A stretch of DNA of 64,000 nt, from NCBI GenBank assembly GCA_029254025.1, contig JAQWYK010000024.1, positions 115,846 through 179,845 on the forward strand. Reading direction: 5' to 3'. Positions within the stretch are counted from its first letter, which is position 1. Each line of letters opens with the position of its first letter. Below the pieces are notes generated by a model, which saw only the letters and a list, made by a program, of their open reading frames with translations, did no database searches and was not told the DNA's origin. This stretch comes from Crocinitomicaceae bacterium (GTDB taxonomy: Bacteria > Bacteroidota > Bacteroidia > Flavobacteriales_D > Crocinitomicaceae). The translations under genes and the position numbers were made by a program. Of the stretch, positions 53,991 to 62,286 are shown piece after piece.

Positions 53991-55559
53991 TTAATCTTTC
54001 TTAACCACACAAAATGATTTCACCTTACTCCCCACTGACAGTATCATACGATAGCTTCCTGCTTGCAACTCACTGATCTCAATTCGCATATTCACTATGC
54101 GACCTTGCCTAACGAGCTTGCCACTTGAAGTATACAATTGATATCTCCCCTCGATAAATTCATCGTCAACATTTATAAAATTGCTAGACGGATTTGGGTA
54201 AATCGGAATATCATGCCATTCCGTTGAAGCAATTGTCGAAATATTCAAAACCGGATTGTGCACAGACATTTTATTATAAAATATATTAATCACATTGTTT
54301 CTTACATCCCCCCAAACAGCATGAATTGTATCATATGAAAATACCACTGACATAAAATCATTCCCTGAATTCTCAAGCATTGGATCGTGTGTTATAGTGA
54401 TATCCGTTACCGCAAAATTTTCGGAAAACTGAAGCGAGTCTGCAAACTTGACTGCCGAATAAATGTCAGAATCTACTGAAAATCCAGCCCCATCATTACG
54501 TCTATCTCTCCAACACACTACCAAATCATCTTGCTCATTGAAATCAGCCCAAACCAAATCTTGTAAAACACCATTACCAACAGGATCATCATTTACGCGC
54601 TGAAGCGTACCCCATGTCATTCCAGCATCCAATGTTTCCGTTATAAAAACGTCAAGATCACCATTGATTTCTGCCAGCGTCACATATGCATAATGCGCTG
54701 CATTTACTTTACTCGCTACTAATAGCGGACCTTTTTTTGTTGAATTTTCACTGAATCCTTGAGGAGATTGTGCTACGAGCTGATGATTCAGTGTAATACC
54801 GAGATCACTACTCGATGCAAGAAATGCTTGTGCAAACACACTTTGACTTAACTCGTAACTTGGGTAAACAGCTAAAAAGCGACCGTCCGCTCCAACTGCC
54901 GGAGTAGGCATTGGTTTGTCAATTATGGATCCTGCTTGAAAGTTCAACGTATCTAAGAAACGTGGTGAACTGAAAGAAGCGCCCTGATCCGTGCTTACTG
55001 AGAGATACGGATGATATGGAGGAGTTACTAGCGACGGCTGTCCAGCATTCATGGAAGTCACATAAATCGTTCCGTCCGAACTGGTTCCTGAATTGTCGAC
55101 CACCATCCAAGGGCGATCCACACATAATTGATTAGGACACTGGGAAATATTGATAGCTTCAACGGGAACTCCCCAGGTCAATCCTCCATCGGTAGATTTA
55201 GCTACTACTATTGCTCCATTTAAAAAACTCTCATTATCATAATCAATGTAGCATACATAGACATTTCCTAAGTTGTCTATAGGCACGGAGGGATCGGCAG
55301 AGCCATTCGTGGATGCGATATGTGGCAAATTAGAAATTGGTGACCACGTAGCTCCTCCATCAAACGAGGTAGTAGTTCTTATTACCACTTTTTGACCGAA
55401 TTGAAATCCCATCCATGCTACAACCAGGTGCTGGCTGTTCTGCGGATTCATAACAATATAAGGCTCTCCCTCATATATTAGACCGCCAGAGAGGTTACTG
55501 TTTTGAGCACATATTCCAGCTGTTAACCAACAGCAAAAGAATAGATATAACAGTTTCAT
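53991..55559 (-). CDS. Secreted BNR-repeat protein with T9SS sorting domain
   Basis: A 522-residue protein with a signal peptide (about 1-19, GICAQ). The body is a sialidase-like propeller with Asp-box motifs such as TSFDGGATW, KSTDGGLTW and a related STDQGASF. The catalytic Arg triad and Tyr of sialidases are not obvious, so enzyme activity is unproven. The last ~75 residues are a type A T9SS sorting domain (IPIYPNPSSNFINV, YQLYTSSGKLVRQG, LQAGSYRMIL), so it should be exported and attached to the surface or released. It lies 9 bases behind the SGNH-like gene. Confidence 0.88.
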   Translation of the reverse strand: MKLLYLFFCCWLTAGICAQNSNLSGGLIYEGEPYIVMNPQNSQHLVVAWMGFQFGQKVVIRTTTSFDGGATWSPISNLPHIASTNGSADPSVPIDNLGNVYVCYIDYDNESFLNGAIVVAKSTDGGLTWGVPVEAINISQCPNQLCVDRPWMVVDNSGTSSDGTIYVTSMNAGQPSLVTPPYHPYLSVSTDQGASFSSPRFLDTLNFQAGSIIDKPMPTPAVGADGRFLAVYPSYELSQSVFAQAFLASSSDLGITLNHQLVAQSPQGFSENSTKKGPLLVASKVNAAHYAYVTLAEINGDLDVFITETLDAGMTWGTLQRVNDDPVGNGVLQDLVWADFNEQDDLVVCWRDRRNDGAGFSVDSDIYSAVKFADSLQFSENFAVTDITITHDPMLENSGNDFMSVVFSYDTIHAVWGDVRNNVINIFYNKMSVHNPVLNISTIASTEWHDIPIYPNPSSNFINVDDEFIEGRYQLYTSSGKLVRQGRIVNMRIEISELQAGSYRMILSVGSKVKSFCVVKKD

Positions 55560-55568
55560 GACTCCTTT

Positions 55569-56918
55569 TTACGGAAAAAGCACGCCGTCACACGACCCAC
55601 AATTAATGGTAGGAATAAGCGTATTATAATGCGCATTTATTGCGCGAATAATACCATTTGTCAGCAGTTCATGACCTTTTTGATTGGGATGTAATCCGTC
55701 CAAACTGAGGAAACCTCCGCTCACAAATTCCAAGTCGAAATCAGCACCATTCCATTTAATACCATCACCTACTCGTGCGAAAAAGTCGTTCGCATCAAAA
55801 AGCGCAAAATCGTACGTTTCAGCCAATTCAGCAATCACCTCGTTATAAGCAATAGTTGCTGTATGAATTTCCGACACCTCATCCAGTGTTAACGCGTAGC
55901 GCTCATTGACATATTCTACTAATAATCCGTACAAGTAGCATTTCATAGAATCTAATGGAGCGGTTAGGAGTAACCGCTCCCCCTGCACGAGCTGACGGAT
56001 TCCATTAGGTGCGTCTGCATCGTACGTAATAAATCCATTGGGACCCGGTTCAAAATTGATGTGTGTCATGCCTGACAGCTGATATAAACCATTAATCTCG
56101 TCAGCTTGTGCCTGATCTACATTGGCACCATTATATGGTATTAGATTAAAATATGGAAAATGATCAATCGACGGGATGTTAGCGATTACACCTTTGGCAC
56201 CATTCGCAGTTATACCATCCAATAAACTCACCATATTCACTTTGAAGTCAGCTTTAGATGGGATTTGACTCTCTTCCCCGCCATTGATTGCATAATTGTA
56301 GATGTCCTCCATCCCCAACCAAACCGTCACAAATGTAGAATTGGCATCGATCAAGTCTTGTGCTGAAGTTGCGATTCCCGGATTCGAAGAAAATCGGTGA
56401 TAATATGGAACCCGTGTATTAGAAGCAGCACCAAAATCAGGATTCCACATGTCCATTGTCGACATGTAAGGAACACATTGATAGGTACCGTCAAACTGTG
56501 AAAAATTCGTGAAGTCTGAAAACGACGTTGTCGCATAAAGCGATTTTACAGGTCCTAAAGAAACTACGCCTTCACAATCTGTTCTGTCACCAAGACGACT
56601 ACGTGTTTGAAAACCAGACTCCCAATATTTCAAGTTTACTCCTATCCCATCGTCTTCTTGAGCTGTCATATAGGGCACATTGATTGAAGCACCTCCGTAG
56701 GTTGATATATTCTCGTAAAGCAACACAGGAATTGAATTCATTTGTGCCTTTCCGTAGAGAGCACCATCAGCATAACCCGCAATGAAATTTCCTCCAATCG
56801 CGGCGGGACGGGAAAAATCAAGATTTCCTAAGCGGTCTTCCACTTCTTTTTTTCCACAACTCACGACAACTGCAGTAATTGCAGCCAGGTAGGTTAAACG
56901 ATTCATCCTGCTTTTCAT
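55569..56918 (-). CDS. SGNH/GDSL-fold lipoprotein with altered nucleophile
   Basis: A 449-residue lipoprotein. The signal ends with lipobox VVVSC (Cys about 21). The SGNH block I region reads AIGGNFIAGYADGALY, where family members have GDS or GNS; the nucleophile Ser position is Asn. The block III segment reads WLGMEDIYNY in place of G-N-D type sequence. The C-terminal DGLHPNQKGHELL block, with Asp and His, is intact. Loss of the Ser suggests a binding role rather than esterase activity. The neighbouring BNR protein is read from the same message. Confidence 0.82.
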   Translation of the reverse strand: MKSRMNRLTYLAAITAVVVSCGKKEVEDRLGNLDFSRPAAIGGNFIAGYADGALYGKAQMNSIPVLLYENISTYGGASINVPYMTAQEDDGIGVNLKYWESGFQTRSRLGDRTDCEGVVSLGPVKSLYATTSFSDFTNFSQFDGTYQCVPYMSTMDMWNPDFGAASNTRVPYYHRFSSNPGIATSAQDLIDANSTFVTVWLGMEDIYNYAINGGEESQIPSKADFKVNMVSLLDGITANGAKGVIANIPSIDHFPYFNLIPYNGANVDQAQADEINGLYQLSGMTHINFEPGPNGFITYDADAPNGIRQLVQGERLLLTAPLDSMKCYLYGLLVEYVNERYALTLDEVSEIHTATIAYNEVIAELAETYDFALFDANDFFARVGDGIKWNGADFDLEFVSGGFLSLDGLHPNQKGHELLTNGIIRAINAHYNTLIPTINCGSCDGVLFP

Positions 56919-56946
56919 AGGTATAGGTATAATAACGAGTTCCTAG

Positions 56947-56954
56947 CAAATATA
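56947..56954 (-). promoter_or_regulatory. -7 box of the SGNH-BNR unit
   Basis: TATATTTG on the minus strand, exact match, 28 bases before the ATG at 56918. It mirrors an identical box on the plus strand 37 bases away. Confidence 0.5.
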
Positions 56955-56990
56955 ACACAATTTTGCAAACCTTAAAAAGTTTAAGTTGCG

Positions 56991-56998
56991 TATATTTG
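56991..56998 (+). promoter_or_regulatory. -7 box of cca
   Basis: TATATTTG, exact match, 9 bases before the cca ATG at 57008. It leaves a leader of only a few bases. Confidence 0.5.
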
Positions 56999-57007
56999 CA
57001 CCCCAGA

Positions 57008-58432
57008 ATGGAGAGAAATTACGCCACATATTTAACGCATCCAGTTTTCAAGGTTACCCGGGATATAATTGCCGAACAAAATCTCGAAGCCTATGTGATT
57101 GGTGGTTTTGTACGTGACTTAATTCTTGGACGCCCCTCCAAAGACATTGATATTGTCGTCGTTGGAAGCGGCATGGACTTGGCTGAATTGGTAGCAGAAA
57201 AGTTACGTGTGAAGAAATTGAGTCATTTCAAATCATTCGGTACAGCACATTTCAACTATAAAGATTTGGATGTGGAATTTGTTGGAGCTCGAAAAGAATC
57301 CTACAACCGATCCTCTCGAAAACCGATTGTTGAAAACGGTACGCTTCAAGACGACCAACTCCGGAGAGACTTTACCATTAATGCACTTGCACTGGACTTA
57401 AGACCTGGCTCATTTGGGAATTTATTAGATCCATTTGATGGCATAAATGATTTAGAAAAGGGCATCATTCGAACACCATTAACACCGGACCAAACGTATT
57501 CAGATGATCCTTTGCGGATGTTACGAGCTATTCGTTTTGCCACACAATTAGATTTCAAAATAGAGCCAGTTAGCCTAACCTCTATTAAGGAGAATGCACA
57601 TCGACTTGAAATCATATCTAAAGAACGGATTATCGATGAATTAAATAAAATCATCCTAACCAAAACACCCTCAAGGGGGTTCAAACTACTCTTTTCAACG
57701 GGTTTACTGCATGAATTTCTCCCGGAGATGGTTGCATTACACGGGATAGAAACAATTGATGGGAAATCTCATAAAGATAATTTTTACCATACCCTTGAAG
57801 TCCTCGACAACTTGTGTGAAACTTCTGATGACCTATGGTTGCGTTGGGCTGCGATTTTGCACGACATTGCTAAACCTCCTACCAAGCGCTTCGATAAAAA
57901 GATAGGATGGACCTTTCATGGGCATGAAGATCTCGGAGCCCGGATGGTCCCACGTATTTTTCGAAAATTGAGCTTACCGTTGAATGAAAAAATGAAATAC
58001 GTTGAGAAAATGGTACGCTTACACCTCCGTCCTATTGCCCTGGTTAAAGGAGACGTGACCGACTCTGCGATTCGACGATTACTCAATGAAGCCGGGGATG
58101 ACATCGACGACTTAATGTTACTGTGTAATGCGGATATTACCTCTAAGAATGAATTTAAGGTAAAGAAATACAGAAAGAACTTTGAGCTCGTTGAAGAAAA
58201 ACTGCGCGAAGTAGAAGAAAAAGATCAAGTTCGCAATTTCCAACCTCCTGTGGATGGTAAATTGATTATGGAAACCTTCGAAATTTCTCCCTGTAATGAA
58301 ATTGGAGTTATCAAGCAGCAAATTAAGGAGGCCATTCTTGATGGACAAATTCCAAATGAATTTGAAGCCGCCTACACACTAATGCTAAAAATTGCGGCTG
58401 ATCTGGGATTAAAAGCAATTAAAAAGAATTAG
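57008..58432 (+). CDS. cca: CCA-adding enzyme (tRNA nucleotidyltransferase) with HD domain
   Basis: Adds or repairs the 3' CCA of tRNA. I start at ATG 57008 (MERNYATYLTHPVF, 474 residues); an earlier TTG is unlikely because it lies before the -7 box. The class II nucleotidyltransferase motif is YVIGGFVRDLILGRPSKDIDIV, with the metal Asp pair DID. RRDFTINALA and the RNA-binding segment DPLRMLRAIRFA follow. The HD domain shows ILHDIAKPPTKRF. This combination is the standard Bacteroidota form. The pRiA4b ORF-3-like gene follows after 25 bases. Confidence 0.95.
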   Translation: MERNYATYLTHPVFKVTRDIIAEQNLEAYVIGGFVRDLILGRPSKDIDIVVVGSGMDLAELVAEKLRVKKLSHFKSFGTAHFNYKDLDVEFVGARKESYNRSSRKPIVENGTLQDDQLRRDFTINALALDLRPGSFGNLLDPFDGINDLEKGIIRTPLTPDQTYSDDPLRMLRAIRFATQLDFKIEPVSLTSIKENAHRLEIISKERIIDELNKIILTKTPSRGFKLLFSTGLLHEFLPEMVALHGIETIDGKSHKDNFYHTLEVLDNLCETSDDLWLRWAAILHDIAKPPTKRFDKKIGWTFHGHEDLGARMVPRIFRKLSLPLNEKMKYVEKMVRLHLRPIALVKGDVTDSAIRRLLNEAGDDIDDLMLLCNADITSKNEFKVKKYRKNFELVEEKLREVEEKDQVRNFQPPVDGKLIMETFEISPCNEIGVIKQQIKEAILDGQIPNEFEAAYTLMLKIAADLGLKAIKKN

Positions 58433-58457
58433 TTTTGCACCTTGAATTATAAACGAA

Positions 58458-59009
58458 ATGCCGGCATTAAAATTTAGAGTACTACTCGATAGTATAAAAA
58501 AAGAAGAAATTTTTAGAGATATCGTGATTGATGACTCCGATAATTTTCAATCGCTCTACACCTGTATTTTGGATTCTTTTGGCTTCACAGATAATGAAAT
58601 GGCGTCATTTTACGTCAGTGATTTCGAGTGGAACAAAGGAGACGAAATTAGTTTAATGGATATGAGTTTTGGAGAGGATGACGCTCCAGTTGAAATCATG
58701 AGTGAGACATTGATCCGTCACCATATCGAATCGCCTAGACAACGGTATATTCTCGTGCATAATTTCATGGATATGTGGATTTTCCTCTTGGAAATGCAAG
58801 AAATTAGCTCCGTAGAAGTGACAACACCGGAAGTAGTTCTAAGCGTTGGTGCTTTGACAGATGAACTCCGAAAAACCAAAACTCAAGAAAACGAAGACCT
58901 TCAGTTCGATACCGAGGAAATGGAGAAGGACGATGAATTTGACTTTGAAGATGATTACGACGAAGACGATTTAGGCGACTACTACAGTTTGGACGAATAC
59001 GACATCTAA
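58458..59009 (+). CDS. pRiA4b ORF-3-like (IS1096 TnpR-like) family protein
   Basis: A 183-residue soluble protein. The N-terminal ~130 residues follow the pRiA4b ORF-3 pattern (FRVLLDSIKKEEIFRDIVID, FQSLYTCILDSFGF, FYVSDFEWNKGD, DMWIFLLEMQEI). Despite the old transposon name, these are not transposases and usually stand alone in chromosomes. The last ~35 residues are extremely acidic (FDFEDDYDEDDLGDYY). Function unknown. Its stop overlaps the next ATG (TAATG), indicating coupled translation with the methyltransferase. Confidence 0.85.
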   Translation: MPALKFRVLLDSIKKEEIFRDIVIDDSDNFQSLYTCILDSFGFTDNEMASFYVSDFEWNKGDEISLMDMSFGEDDAPVEIMSETLIRHHIESPRQRYILVHNFMDMWIFLLEMQEISSVEVTTPEVVLSVGALTDELRKTKTQENEDLQFDTEEMEKDDEFDFEDDYDEDDLGDYYSLDEYDI

Positions 59010-59722
59010 TGTTTTCAGACCCAATAAGCCATGCCATTCACGACTATTTATTAGGCGTGCGCGGTCAAGAAATTACCGTACACTGTGATTTAGCCGAAGA
59101 TGATATCATGGAAGTAGATTACTTTTTCCGTGAAGACAACGACTTACCTTTCCCTGAGAAACTTGCTTTAAAGCGATGCGGAAAACGTGTATTAGACGTT
59201 GGAGCATGTGCAGGAGCGCACGCCATCCCCTTAGAACAGAAGGGACACCAAGTAACGGCTTTAGACATCTCAAAAGGAGCAGTAGATTATCTAAAAGATC
59301 AAGGTATTGATGCTCAACGCACGTCCTTTCTTGCCTACGATGGAGCCCCTTTTGATACGTTGTTATTTTTAATGAATGGGATTGGTATCGCAGGAAAACT
59401 AAACCAATTAGATACTTTTCTTGAGCACTGCTCATCACTCTTAGCTCCTGGCGGAAATATCCTATGTGACTCTACAGATGTGCGCTATTTTTACGAAGAT
59501 GACGAGGGCGCTGTTTGGATGGACCTCAACGCCTCATATTATGGAGAATTTGCCTTCCAAATGGATTACAAAACTACAAAAGGCGAATGGTTTAACTGGT
59601 TATACTTAGATCCTGAAACTCTTGAAAAACATGCTGTTGCAAACGGATTCAAGTTTGAGTTGTTGCATCAAGAAGGCGCCGAATTTCTTGCTGAACTTAA
59701 GAAAGAAACAACTATGGAGTAA
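59009..59722 (+). CDS. Class I SAM-dependent methyltransferase
   Basis: A 237-residue methyltransferase. The SAM-binding motif I is VLDVGACAGAHAIPLEQKG, with the acidic end of strand 2 in TALDISKGAVDYL. The LFLMNGIGIAGKL post-I strand and LAPGGNILCDSTDVRY motif follow. Length and order match small-molecule or protein methyltransferases of unknown substrate. It starts within the stop codon of the acidic-tailed upstream gene, so the two are co-produced. The 3' end comes 7 bases before the convergent TPR/PD40 gene. Confidence 0.85.
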   Translation: MFSDPISHAIHDYLLGVRGQEITVHCDLAEDDIMEVDYFFREDNDLPFPEKLALKRCGKRVLDVGACAGAHAIPLEQKGHQVTALDISKGAVDYLKDQGIDAQRTSFLAYDGAPFDTLLFLMNGIGIAGKLNQLDTFLEHCSSLLAPGGNILCDSTDVRYFYEDDEGAVWMDLNASYYGEFAFQMDYKTTKGEWFNWLYLDPETLEKHAVANGFKFELLHQEGAEFLAELKKETTME

Positions 59723-59729
59723 TCTTCAC

Positions 59730-61115
59730 TTAGCGTGCCAAAGGAATAGACCACCTTTCAAGTGAAATCTCGTACATATCCATACTCGCTTTTTGACTTT
59801 GAACACGGTAGCTTGAGAAAAACGCCTTATTCATGTCTTTGTAGTATTTAAAATGCGTATCGTTATTCACCGAATTGAATTCAGGTCCTAAATTTACTGG
59901 ATTTCCCCATTCTCCATTGCCCAAGTATTCTGCTACATAAATGTCGTAGCCACCGATTCCATTCAACGCATCAGACGAGAAAAACAAGAAATGACCGTCT
60001 GGTGTAATGTAGGGAGTTGTTTCATTCCCCGTACTATTAATATTTTCGGGAAGCGGTTTTGCCTCTCCCCATTTCTTGCCTACACGTTCTACCACATAAA
60101 TATCAGATAAACTCTTCTCTCCTTTTCGATCACTCACAAAATACATCGTATTTTCATCACTAGTTAGAGTCGGAGCACCATCAAAGAATGAGGTATTTAT
60201 TGTTTTATTCTTGATGGGACGTGCTCCGTTCCATGTTCCTTTATTGGTGTATTCCGCTACACAAATATCTGAACTACGTGTTGGCTTTTTAATGTCCAAA
60301 ACAGAAGTATTCAATGTAACATACATTGTATTTCCATCGGCGGAAATATAACTCACTGCATCAAACCCTTCAGTGTTAAGCCTCCCCAACTCATTACTGA
60401 TAGAATCCCATTTCTCATATTCTGTATTCCAGGTAGCACGGTATATATCTTCAAAGTATACTTGGTCATCTGGATTCAACCCTCCTCCTTTTGTATCTGG
60501 CCTTCTAGAAACGAAGTAAAACTCATCCTTTCCACGAAAAGTAGGTGCATAGTCATTGTAGCCCGAATTCAAATCATCGGAGAGTAATTGCTTTTCATAC
60601 TTCAATTCAGCACCCTGTAACTCTAATGCCAAAAGAACCTCTTCTTTCTTTTGTTGAATATTGAATACAGTAGCTTTGTTCGGTTTAAAATGCATCAACG
60701 CCAAATCGTAATTCATTCTTGCCGAATCTAGAATATTCTGACGGTGATACGCCTCAGCCAATAATAAAAAAACCTCTCCATCACTCGCATCACTCAATTT
60801 CTCAGCTATTCGTGCGTACTTTAAAGCATAGCCATAACTTGCCAATGTGTAGTGCGTTTTTCCAATCCAGTATGTCGCGCGTGAACTGTATTTGTCCTTC
60901 ACATAGGCTTGTCTGAACTTTGTTAATGCGTCACGCGATTTTCCCTCGAACAACAATTTTTTTCCTTCATCAATCAGAAATGTTGCCGCTGTACGGTCAA
61001 CTAGACTACTTGTAGAGTCTGGAGGTGTAACTGGAGAATGCGCTATTGCCATCGCAGCAGTCACCATAAAACTTGAGCATAATAGTGTAAGTAGTAATAA
61101 CCCTTTCATAATCAT
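59730..61115 (-). CDS. Exported TPR-PD40 protein (PorE-like, without OmpA domain)
   Basis: A 461-residue protein with a signal peptide (about 1-24). TPR motifs occupy about residues 38-185 (FLIDEGKKLLFEGKSRDALTKF, ATYWIGKTHYTLASYGYAL, FLLLAEAYHRQN). A PD40 beta-propeller follows (about 195-440), with repeats such as DGNTMYVTLN, DENTMYFVSDRKG, DGHFLFFSSDALNG. This order matches the front of PorE-type T9SS/gliding proteins, which go on to a carboxypeptidase-regulatory domain and a peptidoglycan-binding OmpA domain; both are absent. No cell-wall anchor is visible. Confidence 0.82.
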   Translation of the reverse strand: MIMKGLLLLTLLCSSFMVTAAMAIAHSPVTPPDSTSSLVDRTAATFLIDEGKKLLFEGKSRDALTKFRQAYVKDKYSSRATYWIGKTHYTLASYGYALKYARIAEKLSDASDGEVFLLLAEAYHRQNILDSARMNYDLALMHFKPNKATVFNIQQKKEEVLLALELQGAELKYEKQLLSDDLNSGYNDYAPTFRGKDEFYFVSRRPDTKGGGLNPDDQVYFEDIYRATWNTEYEKWDSISNELGRLNTEGFDAVSYISADGNTMYVTLNTSVLDIKKPTRSSDICVAEYTNKGTWNGARPIKNKTINTSFFDGAPTLTSDENTMYFVSDRKGEKSLSDIYVVERVGKKWGEAKPLPENINSTGNETTPYITPDGHFLFFSSDALNGIGGYDIYVAEYLGNGEWGNPVNLGPEFNSVNNDTHFKYYKDMNKAFFSSYRVQSQKASMDMYEISLERWSIPLAR

Positions 61116-61212
61116 AGATTTTCAGAAATTTAACAAAGAAAAGTGTTTCTTTTTGATTTTCAAGTTTGAAATTAATAAAAAATCATACCAACCTTTGTAT
61201 TGCGATCAATTA

Positions 61213-62115
61213 TTATTCATCATCGCGGTAACGATAGGATACAACATCCTCATTTTTATGGGCCTTTTGCGACCACTTATTGGAACTTAAATCCACCAAT
61301 TCGTGCATCGATAATGTGGCAGCCACAATGGCCAAAATTGGAGAAACCGATGCTAAAAACCATAGCAAAACTTGCGACAAACTAGCTCCAAGCGTTTCAA
61401 ACGGGGCTTCTAAGAAATTGGAATAATCGAGCATCACCCCGATATCTACCGGGACAAGAATCAACAGCGAATAGACGCTTCCTATCGCTATTGCCAAACC
61501 CCGGTGATTTCGCATAAAATGAATACTCTGAACAATATCTAACCTTCGACGTTCATTGATGTAATCAATGAAGCTGAAACCGTAATAGAAGAATACTATG
61601 AAATATGACAAGTAAAAAAATGGAGATGCTCTAGGGTTCTCCCAGCCAAAGAACGTCACTAATAAAATAATGGAAATGAAAACATAAGTCCAAATGATGT
61701 TTCGTAAGGCAATACGGACTCCACGTTTGACATCATGGATGGTTTGACGAAGGTTAAAGGGGTATTTATTCCCGGTTAAATCTTTCTCCACTTTTTCCGA
61801 CAGAATAGAAAATAAGGGCGACAACAAAATAACTACGATGTACTTCGAAAATTTCATCAGTGTAAGTCCGAGAAAAATACTAACGAGCAGCTTAATTAGA
61901 AACCAAATCGTATCGTTCATCGTGACACATTCTAAACAACCTTTTTGATTGTCCCAGGAAGCTTGCCAGTGAGACACTTCTGAACCGATAAAATAAATGA
62001 CCAACATCAACAACGCCGGAATCGGAAAGTACCAATACAATTTGTGTGTTCGGATATAACCGATGGCTTTGCCGTAATTGCGAAACCCTAATCCTAGCTG
62101 ACGTAAAAAATTCAT
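61213..62115 (-). CDS. EI24 domain membrane protein (CysZ-like)
   Basis: A 300-residue integral membrane protein. Six or seven hydrophobic segments are visible (about 30-46, 72-98, 141-157, 166-184, 208-226, 244-266). The EI24/CysZ pattern is seen in LGLGFRNYGKAIGYIRTHKLYWYFPIPALL, EKVEKDLTG and IDYINERRRLDIVQSI. CysZ members take up sulfate; this Bacteroidota branch is not tested and may do something else. It stands alone between the TPR/PD40 gene and the divergent purB. Confidence 0.85.
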   Translation of the reverse strand: MNFLRQLGLGFRNYGKAIGYIRTHKLYWYFPIPALLMLVIYFIGSEVSHWQASWDNQKGCLECVTMNDTIWFLIKLLVSIFLGLTLMKFSKYIVVILLSPLFSILSEKVEKDLTGNKYPFNLRQTIHDVKRGVRIALRNIIWTYVFISIILLVTFFGWENPRASPFFYLSYFIVFFYYGFSFIDYINERRRLDIVQSIHFMRNHRGLAIAIGSVYSLLILVPVDIGVMLDYSNFLEAPFETLGASLSQVLLWFLASVSPILAIVAATLSMHELVDLSSNKWSQKAHKNEDVVSYRYRDDE

Positions 62116-62131
62116 TATTCAATTTATAACA

Positions 62132-62139
62132 CAAATTTA
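62132..62139 (-). promoter_or_regulatory. -7 box of the EI24 gene
   Basis: TAAATTTG on the minus strand, exact match, 16 bases before the ATG. No clear -33 element. Confidence 0.4.
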
Positions 62140-62286
62140 CACAAAGTTATTGAGTGAAAAGTCGCAGGTGGGAAAGTGGACCTATTGATTTCTTCGACAC
62201 CAAACTTCTGTACACTTTATGACTTTCAGACTTTCCCAAGTTAAGACTAATTTAGTATCTTCGCCCCTCATTTATGAAATCGTATT

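Noticed and set aside
56963..57007. Upstream TTG start of cca
   Set aside because: It lies before the promoter box and lacks homology.
58458..59009. pRiA4b ORF-3-like gene as a transposon gene
   Set aside because: The family name is historical; no terminal repeats or transposase are present.
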